Below, piece by piece: positions 24,250 through 33,107 of a stretch of DNA of 64,000 nt. This stretch comes from Symbiodinium sp. CCMP2592 (taxonomy: Eukaryota; Sar; Dinophyceae; Suessiales; Symbiodiniaceae). The DNA lies in contig CAJNDT010000483.1 in the NCBI GenBank assembly GCA_905221615.1, positions 1 through 64,000 on the forward strand, written 5' to 3'. Below the pieces are notes generated by a model, which saw only the letters and a list, made by a program, of their open reading frames with translations, was not told the DNA's origin and made no database searches. A program made the translations under genes and the position numbers. Numbering within the stretch: position 1 is the stretch's first letter; every line of letters starts with the position of its first letter.

Positions 24250-24935
24250 TGTACGATACGTGTATATATATAATTATATATATATACAAGCTTCTAATCT
24301 TGGTCTTGTACGGAGCTTATACATATATATATATATATACATATACATATACATATATATGCGTGTGTGTACGGATGATTACGTATGTACGTATGCACGC
24401 ATCCCAGTATGTACGTACGTACGTATGTATGCATGGCACGAAAAGAGCTTCTAGATAGATAGGCAGACCGATAATATTGATAGACAGGCAGGTAGATAGC
24501 TAGATAGGTTAGCAGGTAGACAGGTAGATAGATAAGATAAGACGAGATTCGGCAAATAAGAGGTTAAGTAAGATGCAAAGGTAGATAAGACAGATAGATA
24601 CGGCTAGAGATAGAGAGGGATCTGCAGTAGTATACGTATGGTCCGTATAGTTATACGTAGCGAGATACATCTATACCTATGTAGACACCTTTGATAGAGA
24701 GAGAGGGAGAGACAGAGATAGAGAGGGCTAGGCTGATACAGATAGAGATAGATCTAATTGGATAGATAGATTAGCTGCGGCTAGATTTGATTACACTAGA
24801 TTGCATTGGATTGGAGTAGGATTGATCTGTAGTAGATCAGATAGATCTGATAGATAGCTAGATCGATTGATAGATATAGTAAAACATATTTACAGACGGA
24901 CAGACAGTTACTTCGATAGGCAGATGGATAGATCG
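24250..24935. repeat. AT/TACA and GATA-type microsatellites
   Basis: Positions 24260-24430 are (TA)n and (TATACA)n with ACGTACGT runs. Positions 24450-24930 are degenerate GATA/GATAGACA repeats. Open frames here (Tyr/Ile or Val/Cys rich) are compositional. Confidence 0.9.
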
Positions 24936-25090
24936 CTTGCTCAACCCGTTTTTCCTGCCCTTGCATGTATGGTAAAGTCGCGGTGCCGGGCGCGGAAGGC
25001 GAAGATGGCGGCGGCGAGGATCGGCACCAGAACGGGGGAGTCGAAACTGAAGCGAGAAGTCCGTAAGCTTGGGCAGCTTGGGGGTGGGGT
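24936..25090. other. Host DNA flanking the viral insert, left side
   Basis: GC-rich host sequence immediately left of the insertion, ending in GGGGTGGGGT. No gene seen. Confidence 0.5.
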
Positions 25091-25095
25091 TGGGG
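25091..25095. repeat. Left target-site duplication TGGGG
   Basis: TGGGG stands directly outside the left terminal repeat and again at 46123-46127 directly outside the right one. A 5-bp duplication fits insertion by a retroviral-type integrase such as the one this element encodes (Polintons give 5-6 bp). Confidence 0.75.
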
Positions 25096-25698
25096 AAAAA
25101 ATAAGGAAAAGGTTGGTTGTAGGGTTCTGCCCCCCGACCCTACATAGGCCCCTATGTCGTTTTATCAACATAGCTCACTTTAATAATATTTCGTTTTGTT
25201 GTCATCTTAATCAATTTTTTGTATTAATTCTGGCAAAATTTTTAACATATTTTATACAGAATTACCTTATGCATTTTCACATTAACGCTCCTCTAACATT
25301 TAAACACAAATTTTCACAAATTTCCAACAATTTCTCAAAAAATCCCAGCCCCAGTCATCTCATTCATTTTAACAAAATTTAAAATCAGTTTTAGGCATCT
25401 CTAACGTTATAATTTTCTAGGGTTTTTGTCCTTGTAGTAGTTTTTTCAAATATATTGTTTCGGCATCTGTTTCATTACTTTAAATTTAATCTCCTACTTC
25501 GTTTTTGTATTTACTCCTCTGTTTCATTCTAATTTTTTTCAAAATTTATCAAAAAATTATCAAAAAATATCGTCACCTTATTCAGGTTTTTTCGCCTCTC
25601 ATTTGTATTCAGCTTCTGTCATGGTTTATGTATAATATTCTATATAATATTATGTCTACATTTATAATAATATTATATATCAATATTATTATGAATGC
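25096..25698 (+). repeat. Left terminal inverted repeat, 603 bp
   Basis: Begins AAAAAATAAGGAAAAGG and ends CAATATTATTATGAATGC. Compared by eye with the reverse complement of 45520-46122, it shows three mismatches, two of them adjacent, so identity is about 99.5%. The outermost 70 bp includes a GC-rich block with CCCCCCGACCCTAC. The rest is AT-rich. Open frames inside occur in mirror image in both copies and are not genes. Confidence 0.95.
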
Positions 25699-25699
25699 T

Positions 25700-26368
25700 T
25701 TAATTTTCATCTTCTTCTTTATCAAATATGTCATTTAAATGTTTTTGCAGTTCATCAAGATTTAAATACTTAATATCATTACCTATAAAATTAACAAGAA
25801 ACTCATACATAATGTTTTTAAACAATAGTTTATCCGGGTATGATTTCCTGTAATAGTCATAATGTAATATTAAAATATTTTCACGTCTAGTAACATGTTT
25901 CATTGTTTCCTTATTATGAAGAAAAGATAGTATCAAATCAAACTTATCAAAAAACCTTGTTCGTCTGTTCTTAATAAAAGATATAATTACTTTCTTATAA
26001 GGGTTATCACTTTTCATAAACATATTTACTAACTTTTGTTTTTTCGTTTCTCTATCATCATAAACGAAATATACATCAAAATTGTCTCTTTCTTTTAATA
26101 TATAAAGTTGCTTTTCAAAATTTGTTAGTAAACCTTTATCATGTATATCAAATGGGTAATCATCTTCTAAGTTGATAAGACGATTACAACTATCACAACA
26201 GTTAAAAGACTGTATAATACTTCCTATTTCTTCTGGTAATATTTTATTTAATGTTTCCTTGTTATGATGTTTTCGCATATGCTTACACTGTTGGCACTTG
26301 CTATAATCAAATATGGTCATTTTCCCTACTATTCTAGGGCGTTTTTTCTTTAAGTAGTTTTTTACCAT
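25700..26368 (-). CDS. Viral zinc-binding protein of unknown function
   Basis: A 222-residue protein that ends two bases inside the left terminal repeat and starts at an ATG directly abutting the stop of the integrase gene upstream, so the two are probably co-transcribed. A C25-x2-C28 pair and a C57-C58-x2-C61 cluster near the N-terminus suggest a zinc ribbon. The rest is basic and helical, rich in K, F, Y and D. I do not recognise it. Its place next to the integrase and terminal repeat would fit a role in integration or end recognition, but that is inference. Confidence 0.75.
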   Translation of the reverse strand: MVKNYLKKKRPRIVGKMTIFDYSKCQQCKHMRKHHNKETLNKILPEEIGSIIQSFNCCDSCNRLINLEDDYPFDIHDKGLLTNFEKQLYILKERDNFDVYFVYDDRETKKQKLVNMFMKSDNPYKKVIISFIKNRRTRFFDKFDLILSFLHNKETMKHVTRRENILILHYDYYRKSYPDKLLFKNIMYEFLVNFIGNDIKYLNLDELQKHLNDIFDKEEDEN

Positions 26369-27304
26369 TTATTTATTAATTAACAATAATTCATGACGTA
26401 AATAACGTTTAGGTAATCCTTCAAGAACATAATATTTATTAAGTTGCATATCGCGTTCAACACTTTTAACTTCATAAGTCTTCTCACTCCATTTTGAACG
26501 AGACTCTTTGAAACTGGTATAATTGCCACCGCTTTTTGTATAGATTTTTACAGTATCGCCTTCACTGATATTTGGATAATTTCTTAAATATTTTTCTTTC
26601 AATACTGAGTTAGACTTTACTGTTATGTGGTTATCGTCTTTATGTGATTCATTAGGTGTAAGACCAGTCGTTGAGTGAACCATTTGTTTATTATATTTAT
26701 CTAATACAGGTTTTAACATAATTGTCCAAGCTCCTTGTTTATGAACTTGTAACCTATCACTTATCATCTTCTTTAATGTTCTGATGACACGCTCTGCCAC
26801 TGACGCATGAGTTAAAGTTATGTTATGTATAATTCCGTTATCTTTCAAATATGTTTGTAATATTTTATCATTAAGTGCCCCTTCATCATCACTATAAACT
26901 GATTGAGGATAACCCATTACCTTAAAACATTCCTTTAAGGCATTTAATACAGTTGGTCCGTCTTTATTTTGCATTGGAACTACATGACATTTTTTACTAA
27001 AATTATCAATACAAACAAAACCATATAATGGATATTCCTTTTTATAAGTGTTTGTATCCTTCATTAGACTAATCATATTCATCAAATCAACAGAATAAAT
27101 TGCACGAGCAAAAGGAGCAGAAAAACTATTATATTGTTTATAACCGCTTCTTTGTTTTACTGATTGATTTTTTAACCATTCTTTAACTTCTTCTTGTGTG
27201 ATTACCATACCTGCTTTTATTGCATCATCATATAAACTCTTAGCACTACCGAAGCCTCGCTCAATATCAAAATATAACTCAGATAATTTTGCTTCTTTAC
27301 TCAT
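26369..27304 (-). CDS. Retroviral-type DDE integrase
   Basis: A 311-residue protein from the ATG at 27304 (the frame runs one codon further to a TTG). The rve catalytic core shows Asp at about 73 (SVDLM), Asp at 139-140 (YSDDEG) and Glu at about 171 (VAERVIRTLK). This is the D,D-about-31-E triad of retroviral and Polinton integrases, which cut and join viral ends to host DNA. A C-terminal module (about 255-305) with YEVKSVER..YVLEGLPKRYLRHELL resembles the SH3/chromo-like tail of Polinton integrases. The N-terminal zinc finger typical of retroviral enzymes is not evident. A TCTA box lies 15 bases upstream. The 5-bp target duplication fits this enzyme. Confidence 0.92.
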   Translation of the reverse strand: MSKEAKLSELYFDIERGFGSAKSLYDDAIKAGMVITQEEVKEWLKNQSVKQRSGYKQYNSFSAPFARAIYSVDLMNMISLMKDTNTYKKEYPLYGFVCIDNFSKKCHVVPMQNKDGPTVLNALKECFKVMGYPQSVYSDDEGALNDKILQTYLKDNGIIHNITLTHASVAERVIRTLKKMISDRLQVHKQGAWTIMLKPVLDKYNKQMVHSTTGLTPNESHKDDNHITVKSNSVLKEKYLRNYPNISEGDTVKIYTKSGGNYTSFKESRSKWSEKTYEVKSVERDMQLNKYYVLEGLPKRYLRHELLLINK

Positions 27305-27318
27305 CAATTAATATTATT

Positions 27319-27322
27319 TAGA
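27319..27322 (-). promoter_or_regulatory. TCTA box of integrase gene
   Basis: Minus-strand AATTTCTAAATAATATT context, 14 bases between box and ATG. Same motif and spacing as nine other viral genes. Confidence 0.55.
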
Positions 27323-27334
27323 AATTAAATAATA

Positions 27335-27697
27335 TCAATTCCATAATAAGACTTTGTTTACTATTTTATCCGTTATTTCTTTTTCTAACTTATCTTCATA
27401 ATTTCTTATACATCTCTTTGTTTTTTGATGTTTTGATTTATTGGTTCCGCTACTTATCATTCTTCCACATTTTTCACACTCATAACATCTGTCATTGCTT
27501 TTATAATAATCTTTAAAATATCCTCGTTCTTTATTAAGCTTATTATGCTTATCATTTGATAACTTTTTATTTCGCTTTCTTTTCTCTTCATTGTTGGTTT
27601 CTTCTTCTTCTGGTTCTTCTATTGAGTTCCATAAGACATCAAATAAGTCATCATCAATGTCTATTTTATTTCCGTTGCCCATTACTAAGCATGTCAT
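27335..27697 (-). CDS. Viral small zinc-finger protein
   Basis: A 120-residue protein with an acidic stretch (25-40, EEPEEEETNNEE), a basic linker (40-60) and one finger of C74-x2-C77-x12-H90-x5-C96 form. The finger suggests nucleic-acid binding. It lies just upstream of the integrase in the same direction. It has no TCTA box, so it may be expressed with early genes. Family not recognised. Confidence 0.7.
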   Translation of the reverse strand: MTCLVMGNGNKIDIDDDLFDVLWNSIEEPEEEETNNEEKRKRNKKLSNDKHNKLNKERGYFKDYYKSNDRCYECEKCGRMISSGTNKSKHQKTKRCIRNYEDKLEKEITDKIVNKVLLWN

Positions 27698-27742
27698 AAC
27701 TATCTTATATATTAATGCTAGGTTTTCTTTAAGTATGTTTTT

Positions 27743-28510
27743 TTAACTTGTTATTGACCTAGCGCTTCCTCTGGAACTTCTGCTTCTAATGTATTCTATT
27801 GTTTCTTGACTTCTGCGAGAACTAACAACACTAATAGGCGGTGTTGCTTCATCTACATATTCAATAGTTCTATCACTAGGAACGGAACTTTGCACTGTTT
27901 CAACAGGCGAAGAATTAATATAATCACTTAATGCTTCTTCTTCAAGTGGCATTAAAACACTTCTGTTTGAACTTCTTATAGAACTTGAAGAAGATGATGA
28001 AGGCTCATAAGATTTCTTAACATTCATAGGTAAACTATTATCGCTCTCTTCACTTTGTTGTTTCTCTATAGATGGTTCACTTGTTATTTCTTCTTCTTCT
28101 ATTTGCTCTCTCCTATTTCTCATTTCTTCTCTTTCTTCTTCAAACTCATCTTCTCCAAACATAGCTTCATAAACTCTCCTCATTACTGATTTATTTTGTG
28201 TTTTTTCTCTGTCTCGTTCTTGTTCTTTCTCATTACTTTGTATCTGTTTAACTTCTTCTTCTTCTGGTGTTTTCATACTTTCTGTTATACTTGGTGTTTC
28301 ATTAAATCTATCTGTTTGTGTTCCTTTATCTGGATTATCATTAAGTATTATTGTCTTTTTATTATATTTATCTAAATCAAAATCATCAAAATTAACATCA
28401 TGTAATAATATTCCTTGTTGTGTTCTTCTTTCCCTCTCCGGTAATACTTTTAATCTTCGTGTTCTTGCTTCCCTTTCAATTTGTTCAAATGTTGGCTTTA
28501 AGCGTAGCAT
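27743..28510 (-). CDS. Viral acidic, Ser/Glu-rich disordered protein
   Basis: A 255-residue protein, mostly low complexity (E, S, R, Q), probably disordered. Its N-terminus (RLKPTFEQIERE) resembles the start of the next protein upstream (KLRPTYEEMIGM) and, less closely, that of the 30017-30337 product. The shared start suggests these neighbours bind a common partner such as the capsid or ATPase. No known domain. No TCTA box in the last 40 bases before the ATG. Confidence 0.7.
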   Translation of the reverse strand: MLRLKPTFEQIEREARTRRLKVLPERERRTQQGILLHDVNFDDFDLDKYNKKTIILNDNPDKGTQTDRFNETPSITESMKTPEEEEVKQIQSNEKEQERDREKTQNKSVMRRVYEAMFGEDEFEEEREEMRNRREQIEEEEITSEPSIEKQQSEESDNSLPMNVKKSYEPSSSSSSSIRSSNRSVLMPLEEEALSDYINSSPVETVQSSVPSDRTIEYVDEATPPISVVSSRRSQETIEYIRSRSSRGSARSITS

Positions 28511-28528
28511 ATATTAAACATATATATT

Positions 28529-29995
28529 TTATACTGGTAAAAATGATTTTGCTAAAGCCGTTGCTCCAGCTTTTGCTAAAGTTTCAACTCCCGCTTTTGC
28601 TCCAGCTACTGCTATATCTCTTAAAGGTGTTGATGATGTGGATTGTGAAGGTAGTAATTGTCCTACTCCACTTGATGATGCTGAAGGTTCAACAACTTTT
28701 GATTTTACTTGTCTTCTAATTTTCTTGAATTCTCTAATTTTACGACTTAGTTTTTCACTGTTAAAATCAGCATACCATTCATCATTTTCAGCTAGACCCT
28801 CCATAAGCAATACTAAAACCTTTTTCTTTTTCTGGTCTGTTGGTGTTTTGTTTAACATTTCTATTGTTCCTTCATTTAATAAGTCTCTAACATATAACTG
28901 AAACATTAAACCTCTGTAGTTTATACTGTCATCATTTAATACCTCATCAGGGTCAAAACCACTTGTAAACGCTACTTTTTGTTCTAATGCTGTTAGTTCG
29001 TCTTCTTCTTCTTCTTCTCCAATACTTTTATTATGAAATACAGTCTTAAATAATTCATCAACTTTTGCCTTTGTATCTTCCCTTGGTTTTCCGACTCCTC
29101 TTGCTGTATGATTATAAGACAGTTCTGAATATCTTTTTAATTCATCGTCCTGTAACAGTTTTTCTTTTTGTGCAATTGCAAACAAATTTAATAATCCATC
29201 TATATTTACTTCTTCAGGCTCAATCTTTGAAAAATCGTGCAAGGGAAGATTTTGTATGTTTTTTCTTGCGTCTTCTCTTAAAATTTGAAATTTATATATC
29301 TCATTTAGTAAATCAAGTCTTCTTTGTTTTTCTTTGTCTTCAGTATTAAGCGCTTCTTGTTGTTGTGGTGGTGCTGGTAATGATGGGGGGTATCCTTGAT
29401 TACTTTTAACTGGAACATCCATTGAATGAACTGGAACACCAGCCGGTAAAACTTGACTATGAACATCACTTAAATCATTTTTAGCCATTTGACTAATTTC
29501 AAACTGTTGATTTCTAACTTGTTCTCTATATCTTTCAGTATCACCTATCATTGAAGCTCTGATTATATCTAATGCTCGTTGTTCTTCTTCTTGTTTTTGC
29601 AGTCTAAACTCTTCAAAATTATTTCTAAATTCTGCTAAATCTTCTGTTGTTGGTTCTGGTCTTAACATTAAATCTTCATAAACTACAGCGGGTGTTTGAA
29701 AACCACTTGTATTAATTGACATTAATCCTGTTGATGTTCCTTGCTGTATTCCTGCGTTTCTTAACTGTGCTTGTCTTAAGTTATCCTTCGCTCTATCTTC
29801 TTCTTGCTTCTTCAATCCTAGAAAATCAATATTATCAAATTGACTACCAAACTGATTATTTCTAAATAATGTTGCTTTCCTGTCTATTACTTGTTCAATT
29901 GATGGTCTGTTGGGGTCTCCTTGACTTTCAACCATTCCTATCATTTCTTCATAGGTTGGGCGTAATTTTAACTCAGATTTTAATGTTTTTATCAT
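28529..29995 (-). CDS. Viral structural or scaffold-like protein, 488 aa
   Basis: A Gln/Glu-rich protein with predicted coiled-coil or helical regions (60-170 and 215-250) and a second RPEPT-type motif near residue 112 (LMLRPEPTTEDL). The C-terminal 30 residues (AVAGAKAGVETLAKAGATAL) form an Ala-rich amphipathic helix of the kind seen in membrane-active or virion-internal proteins. It starts with the same KLRPTYEE-type motif as its neighbour. A TCTA box lies 15 bases upstream, which fits late expression. Not recognised as a known family. A structural or scaffolding role is inferred from position and composition only. Confidence 0.72.
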   Translation of the reverse strand: MIKTLKSELKLRPTYEEMIGMVESQGDPNRPSIEQVIDRKATLFRNNQFGSQFDNIDFLGLKKQEEDRAKDNLRQAQLRNAGIQQGTSTGLMSINTSGFQTPAVVYEDLMLRPEPTTEDLAEFRNNFEEFRLQKQEEEQRALDIIRASMIGDTERYREQVRNQQFEISQMAKNDLSDVHSQVLPAGVPVHSMDVPVKSNQGYPPSLPAPPQQQEALNTEDKEKQRRLDLLNEIYKFQILREDARKNIQNLPLHDFSKIEPEEVNIDGLLNLFAIAQKEKLLQDDELKRYSELSYNHTARGVGKPREDTKAKVDELFKTVFHNKSIGEEEEEDELTALEQKVAFTSGFDPDEVLNDDSINYRGLMFQLYVRDLLNEGTIEMLNKTPTDQKKKKVLVLLMEGLAENDEWYADFNSEKLSRKIREFKKIRRQVKSKVVEPSASSSGVGQLLPSQSTSSTPLRDIAVAGAKAGVETLAKAGATALAKSFLPV

Positions 29996-30010
29996 TTTTA
30001 TATTTTATAT

Positions 30011-30014
30011 TAGA
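30011..30014 (-). promoter_or_regulatory. TCTA box of 488-aa protein gene
   Basis: Minus-strand AAATCTAATATAAAATAT context, 15 bases before the ATG at 29995. Confidence 0.5.
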
Positions 30015-30016
30015 TT

Positions 30017-30337
30017 TTAATTTATTTCCGCCATTATATCTTTTAATTCTTTTTGTTTTTTCTCTAGCTCTTCTTTTGTTCTTACCGGCATCATAGGACG
30101 CTCTAACTGTCTGTTAATGTCATCTAATTCTCCCTGATATAATGATTTCTTCTGATGTTGTAACCATTCGTTACGTAGTCTAATATTTTTACCTCTGTTT
30201 TCTGCTTCTTCTATTCTTAACTTCATATCTTCAATAGCTTTCTTACGACTAGCTACCCCTATAGTATCTTCTAAATCATAATATTGCTCTACTTGGGGGG
30301 CTCTTTTAAATTCTGGTTTGCTTTTAAACATACTCAT
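30017..30337 (-). CDS. Viral small coiled-coil protein
   Basis: A 106-residue protein that is almost entirely charged helix from residue 30 on (EDMKLRIEEAENRGK.., KEELEKKQKELKD). Its start (FKSKPEFKRAPQVEQ) is a looser version of the KPTFEQ/RPTYEE motif in the next two genes. A TCTA box lies upstream. The following gene's TCTA box lies in the 20-base gap after its stop. Probably a minor structural or scaffold component. Function unknown. Confidence 0.68.
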   Translation of the reverse strand: MSMFKSKPEFKRAPQVEQYYDLEDTIGVASRKKAIEDMKLRIEEAENRGKNIRLRNEWLQHQKKSLYQGELDDINRQLERPMMPVRTKEELEKKQKELKDIMAEIN

Positions 30338-30351
30338 ATTATTAATAATAT

Positions 30352-30355
30352 TAGA
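30352..30355 (-). promoter_or_regulatory. TCTA box of coiled-coil protein gene
   Basis: Minus-strand TTATCTAATATTATTAATAT context, 14 bases before the ATG at 30337. Confidence 0.55.
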
Positions 30356-30374
30356 TAAAAATAATTATTCATAA

Positions 30375-30604
30375 TTAAAACATGCTAGTTTTAAATCTTG
30401 CTATTTTTTCTGTTTGTTTTTGTTGTTTTGCTCTTCTTATTTCCCTATATGATGCTTCTAATAATTCTCGTGTTGTTAATGTTCTTGATGGTGGTTGTTC
30501 GGGTTCTTCCATTCTTACGGGTTTTTCTTTAGTCTTAACTTCAGTAGGTTCGTGTTCTGATTGACTAACTACTTCTTTAACTCTTGTAGGTGCTACGTGT
30601 AGCG
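30375..30604 (-). pseudogene. C-terminal part of viral gene split by an insertion
   Basis: AT-rich minus-strand coding sequence of about 70 codons ending at the TAA at 30375-30377, without a start of its own. It reads VKEVVSQSEHEP..., a PPSRTLTTRELLEASYREIR stretch and a basic tail. It lies on the far side of the 1.16-kb GC-rich insertion from the fragment at 31763-32165, in the same orientation and composition. Together they were one gene. The insertion separates the halves and ends the first with foreign codons. Confidence 0.75.
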
Positions 30605-30703
30605 GGGTTAAGTCGCGTCAGGGCGCGTTTAGTCACAACACCCCAAGGTGACGCTCGATCCGCGTTTAGTCGCATCACCCGCGTTTAGTCACATCAGAAG
30701 TAG

Positions 30704-31000
30704 CGAAACCCCATGGGCACACGGCCCGGAGGTGGGTTTCAACACATGTAGCGAAATGAGTAAAAAGGCCGCGTGACGCAGGTATTCGTGGCTATTTTGC
30801 ACTCACATCACCTCATTTCATCACACCAGAAATATCGAAACCCCATGTGGACGCCGCCCGGAGGTGGGTTTCAACACATGTAACGAAACGAGTGAGCTGT
30901 GCGCGTGCCGCAGGTATTTGGGCTTATTTTGCAGTCACATCACCTCGTTTCATCACACCAGAAACATCGAAACCCCATGTGGGCGCCGCTTGTTTAGTTC
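30704..31000. repeat. 132-bp tandem repeat inside the insertion
   Basis: CGAAACCCCATG starts at 30704, 30836 and 30968, an exact 132-bp period (two full units and part of a third). Units include GCCCGGAGGTGGGTTTCAAC and TCACACCAGAAA. Confidence 0.8.
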
Positions 31001-31139
31001 GCGAGTGGGGACTGCAACAGTGTATTTTGCAGGGATTTTCGGGTTCTGACTGGTGGTATAGATAGTAGGCCTGCGCGACGCCCGCGCGAGCTCGCGCGAG
31101 CGCCGCGCGACCTCCAACCCTACACCTACCTATCGACCG

Positions 31140-31570
31140 GCTGTCAAAACCTGTTCCATTCCCCATGTGAGCGCGCGATTCGGCCGGCAACCGCTCGAGA
31201 AACTAGCCATTCCCCATGTGGACACTCAATGTCGCGAGCCAGACGAGGCACACACACAACCAAAGTGATCACCCATGACATCACAGCACATCATAACCAG
31301 CCATTCTCCATGTAGACGCTCGATTCCATAGGGCCGGTCGAGTCATAAGTGGTTCCACATGAACTAGCCATTCCCCATGTAGACGTTCGATTCCAGAAGC
31401 ACCCGCTCGGGACACACGTCGAGGGCGTCACAGCACACCAAAACCAGTCATTCCCCATGTCATGTGGACGCTCGATTCCACAAGCAACCGGTGGAGGCAC
31501 ACATAAGTATTCACTGTGATCATCCATAACATCACAGCACGTCAAACCCAGCCCTTCCCCATGTAGACGC
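31140..31570. repeat. Repeated CCATTCCCCATGT-GACGCTCGATTCC phrase
   Basis: At least five spaced copies of CATTCCCCATGTAGACGCTCGATTCC-like sequence, several followed by AACCGCTCGAGA or a TCACAGCACATCA phrase. Part of the inserted element. Confidence 0.7.
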
Positions 31571-31762
31571 TTGATTCCACGGCAACCGCTCGAGACTTTG
31601 GGCCAGCAACCGGTACCACTGGAATCGCAAACAGCAGCTGCACACTGGCTGAATCATTAGGTCTACAAGCATGTCCGATGATGCGAACTGACACGTTTTA
31701 GCAGAATCCCCAACTGCACACTCGATCGATGCGACTAAACACAAGCCGATGCGACTTAACCC

Positions 31763-32165
31763 ATGGACCCAGTACAGTTTTTATTACTTTGTTTTCAATG
31801 GGTTTAACAGTTACAGCTCTTGTTTTAGGTTTTGGTTTAATTGGTTTATCTTCTGTTTTTCCATTACATTTGTGAGAATATCTTAATGTTTTCAGTGTCA
31901 TCTCAGCTTGACATCCTTCACATTTGACTTTTTTATTTTTCATTCTGTCAGTTTTGTTTTTAAACTCTTCTTCTTCTTCCTTTGGTGGTTCTTCTTTTGG
32001 TGGTTCTTCTTTTGGTGGTTCTTCTTTTGGTGGTTCTTCTTTTGGTGGTTCTTCTTTTGGTGGTTCTTCCTTAACTGTTTCTTTAATTTCTTCAGTTTTG
32101 GTTTCGTACTTACTTTTTTCAGCTTCTTTTATTTCTTCATTAACTATATCATTAATATTACTCAT
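31763..32165 (-). pseudogene. N-terminal part of split viral gene, PKEEP repeats
   Basis: Starts at the ATG at 32165. It encodes an acidic lysine/glutamate protein with six tandem EEPPK units (15-bp DNA repeat, TTTGGTGGTTCTTCT on the plus strand, about 31980-32069), then a CxxC..H..C finger (CEGCQAEMTLKTLRYSHKC) and a basic Pro/Lys tail. Viral codons stop at the insertion near 31763. Beyond it the frame runs about 20 foreign codons to a stop at 31698. The remaining C-terminal part is at 30375-30604. The finger may still be made as a truncated protein. Confidence 0.72.
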
Positions 32166-32231
32166 ATAATATATTCTATATTTTTTCTATTTTTTATGTA
32201 AATAGAAATAATATAGATAAAATTTAGAAAA

Positions 32232-33068
32232 TTAACCTCTAAAAAATGTTAAAGTGAATGAGATATCAACACCATTTAGATTAACTACTTGATTTAAATT
32301 ATTTGTAAGTCTAAAATTCAAACGACGTAGTATTTTACCGCTTACATTAATATAATCAACGCTACTTAACTCATTGTCATTAATAACACCAAGATAAGGA
32401 ACTGTTACATTAATCTTTTTAATGATACTTGAATTACCCGCTATAGTCATTTGATTGAAGTTACTAATTTCATTACATTGTAAATATAAGTTCTTGAAGG
32501 GGACTAAATCAATAAAATTAGTTATGTAAGGAACAACATTAGTATAAGCATCTTTTGCAGGTGTTAAATTACCCATTACGCGATTAATTGAACTTAAATT
32601 AATAATATCAACATCATCTAAAAACGATTCAACGAATGGTGCTACTTCTCCATCAGTTAAAACAATAAAAATAACAGTAGCATAATTAACAGCAATTCTA
32701 ATTTTATTAGTTGTTGCATTATATCTCACTGTATATGTGTTAGGTCTATCAACTGTATCAAAATAGTTATTTAATTGTGTTTCTAATTCAGTTGTTAATT
32801 CAGATGCTGTATAATTACCTTCAGGAATTGGTATTTTACGATAAGAAACGCCAGCGATATTAGCAGGTGGTAATACTTGATGTCTAAAATATAAATTGTT
32901 ATTCGTGTTGTTTATTGAATACCATGAATGTGGAATACTTACTTCATGTATTTGACATAATACATTTTCCTCTAACTGCACTGTTTCAGGTAAGTCTATT
33001 ATGAAATCAGATGAAGTTCCATTAACTTTATAAGTGCTATCAATATATACCTTTTTAAATTTCATCAT
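32232..33068 (-). CDS. Minor capsid (penton) protein
   Basis: A 278-residue beta-rich protein. The N-terminal pattern (D-S/T-x-Y.. SSDFIIDLPE at about 10-28, IHEVSIPHSWYSIN at 40-53, then NLYF and EGNYTASEL..L at about 82-92) is the conserved layout of Polinton and Polinton-like-virus minor capsid proteins, single jelly-roll pentons that close the five-fold vertices. Length matches the family. It is divergent from the lipase-like gene across a 39-base gap and has a TCTA box 12 bases before the ATG. Position near the major capsid gene supports the call. Confidence 0.85.
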   Translation of the reverse strand: MMKFKKVYIDSTYKVNGTSSDFIIDLPETVQLEENVLCQIHEVSIPHSWYSINNTNNNLYFRHQVLPPANIAGVSYRKIPIPEGNYTASELTTELETQLNNYFDTVDRPNTYTVRYNATTNKIRIAVNYATVIFIVLTDGEVAPFVESFLDDVDIINLSSINRVMGNLTPAKDAYTNVVPYITNFIDLVPFKNLYLQCNEISNFNQMTIAGNSSIIKKINVTVPYLGVINDNELSSVDYINVSGKILRRLNFRLTNNLNQVVNLNGVDISFTLTFFRG

Positions 33069-33080
33069 TATTAATTAACA

Positions 33081-33084
33081 TAGA
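33081..33084 (-). promoter_or_regulatory. TCTA box of minor capsid gene
   Basis: Minus-strand TTTTCTATGTTAATTAAT context, 12 bases before the ATG at 33068. Confidence 0.55.
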
Positions 33085-33107
33085 AAATTAAATTATAAGT
33101 TTATTAT

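Larger units (their letters stand above)
30605..31762. mobile_element. GC-rich insertion with inverted ends inside the virus, 1158 bp
   Basis: A GC-rich block in the AT-rich virus. Its ends are imperfect 32-bp inverted repeats. Left 30605-30636 begins GGGTTAAGTCGC and ends GCGTTTAGTCAC. Right 31731-31762, read in reverse complement, begins GGGTTAAGTCGC and ends GTGTTTAGTCGC. Further GCGTTTAGTCGCATCACC copies lie just inside the left end. The interior holds 132-bp tandem repeats and repeated CCATTCCCCATGT phrases, with no transposase. This fits a non-autonomous DNA transposon. No clear target duplication was found. Confidence 0.72.

Noticed and set aside
25505-25738. Hydrophobic open frame in the left terminal repeat, with a mirror copy at 45516-45713
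   Set aside because: It appears in both repeat copies only because the DNA is the same. It has low-complexity I/L/F/Y composition and no TCTA box.
28420-29349. Leucine-rich plus-strand frames opposite the 255-aa and 488-aa viral genes
   Set aside because: They are antisense shadows of AT-rich coding sequence.
31908-32201. Phe/Trp-rich and Gly/Ser-rich plus-strand frames opposite the PKEEP repeats
   Set aside because: They are shadows of the 15-bp repeat in the real minus-strand gene.
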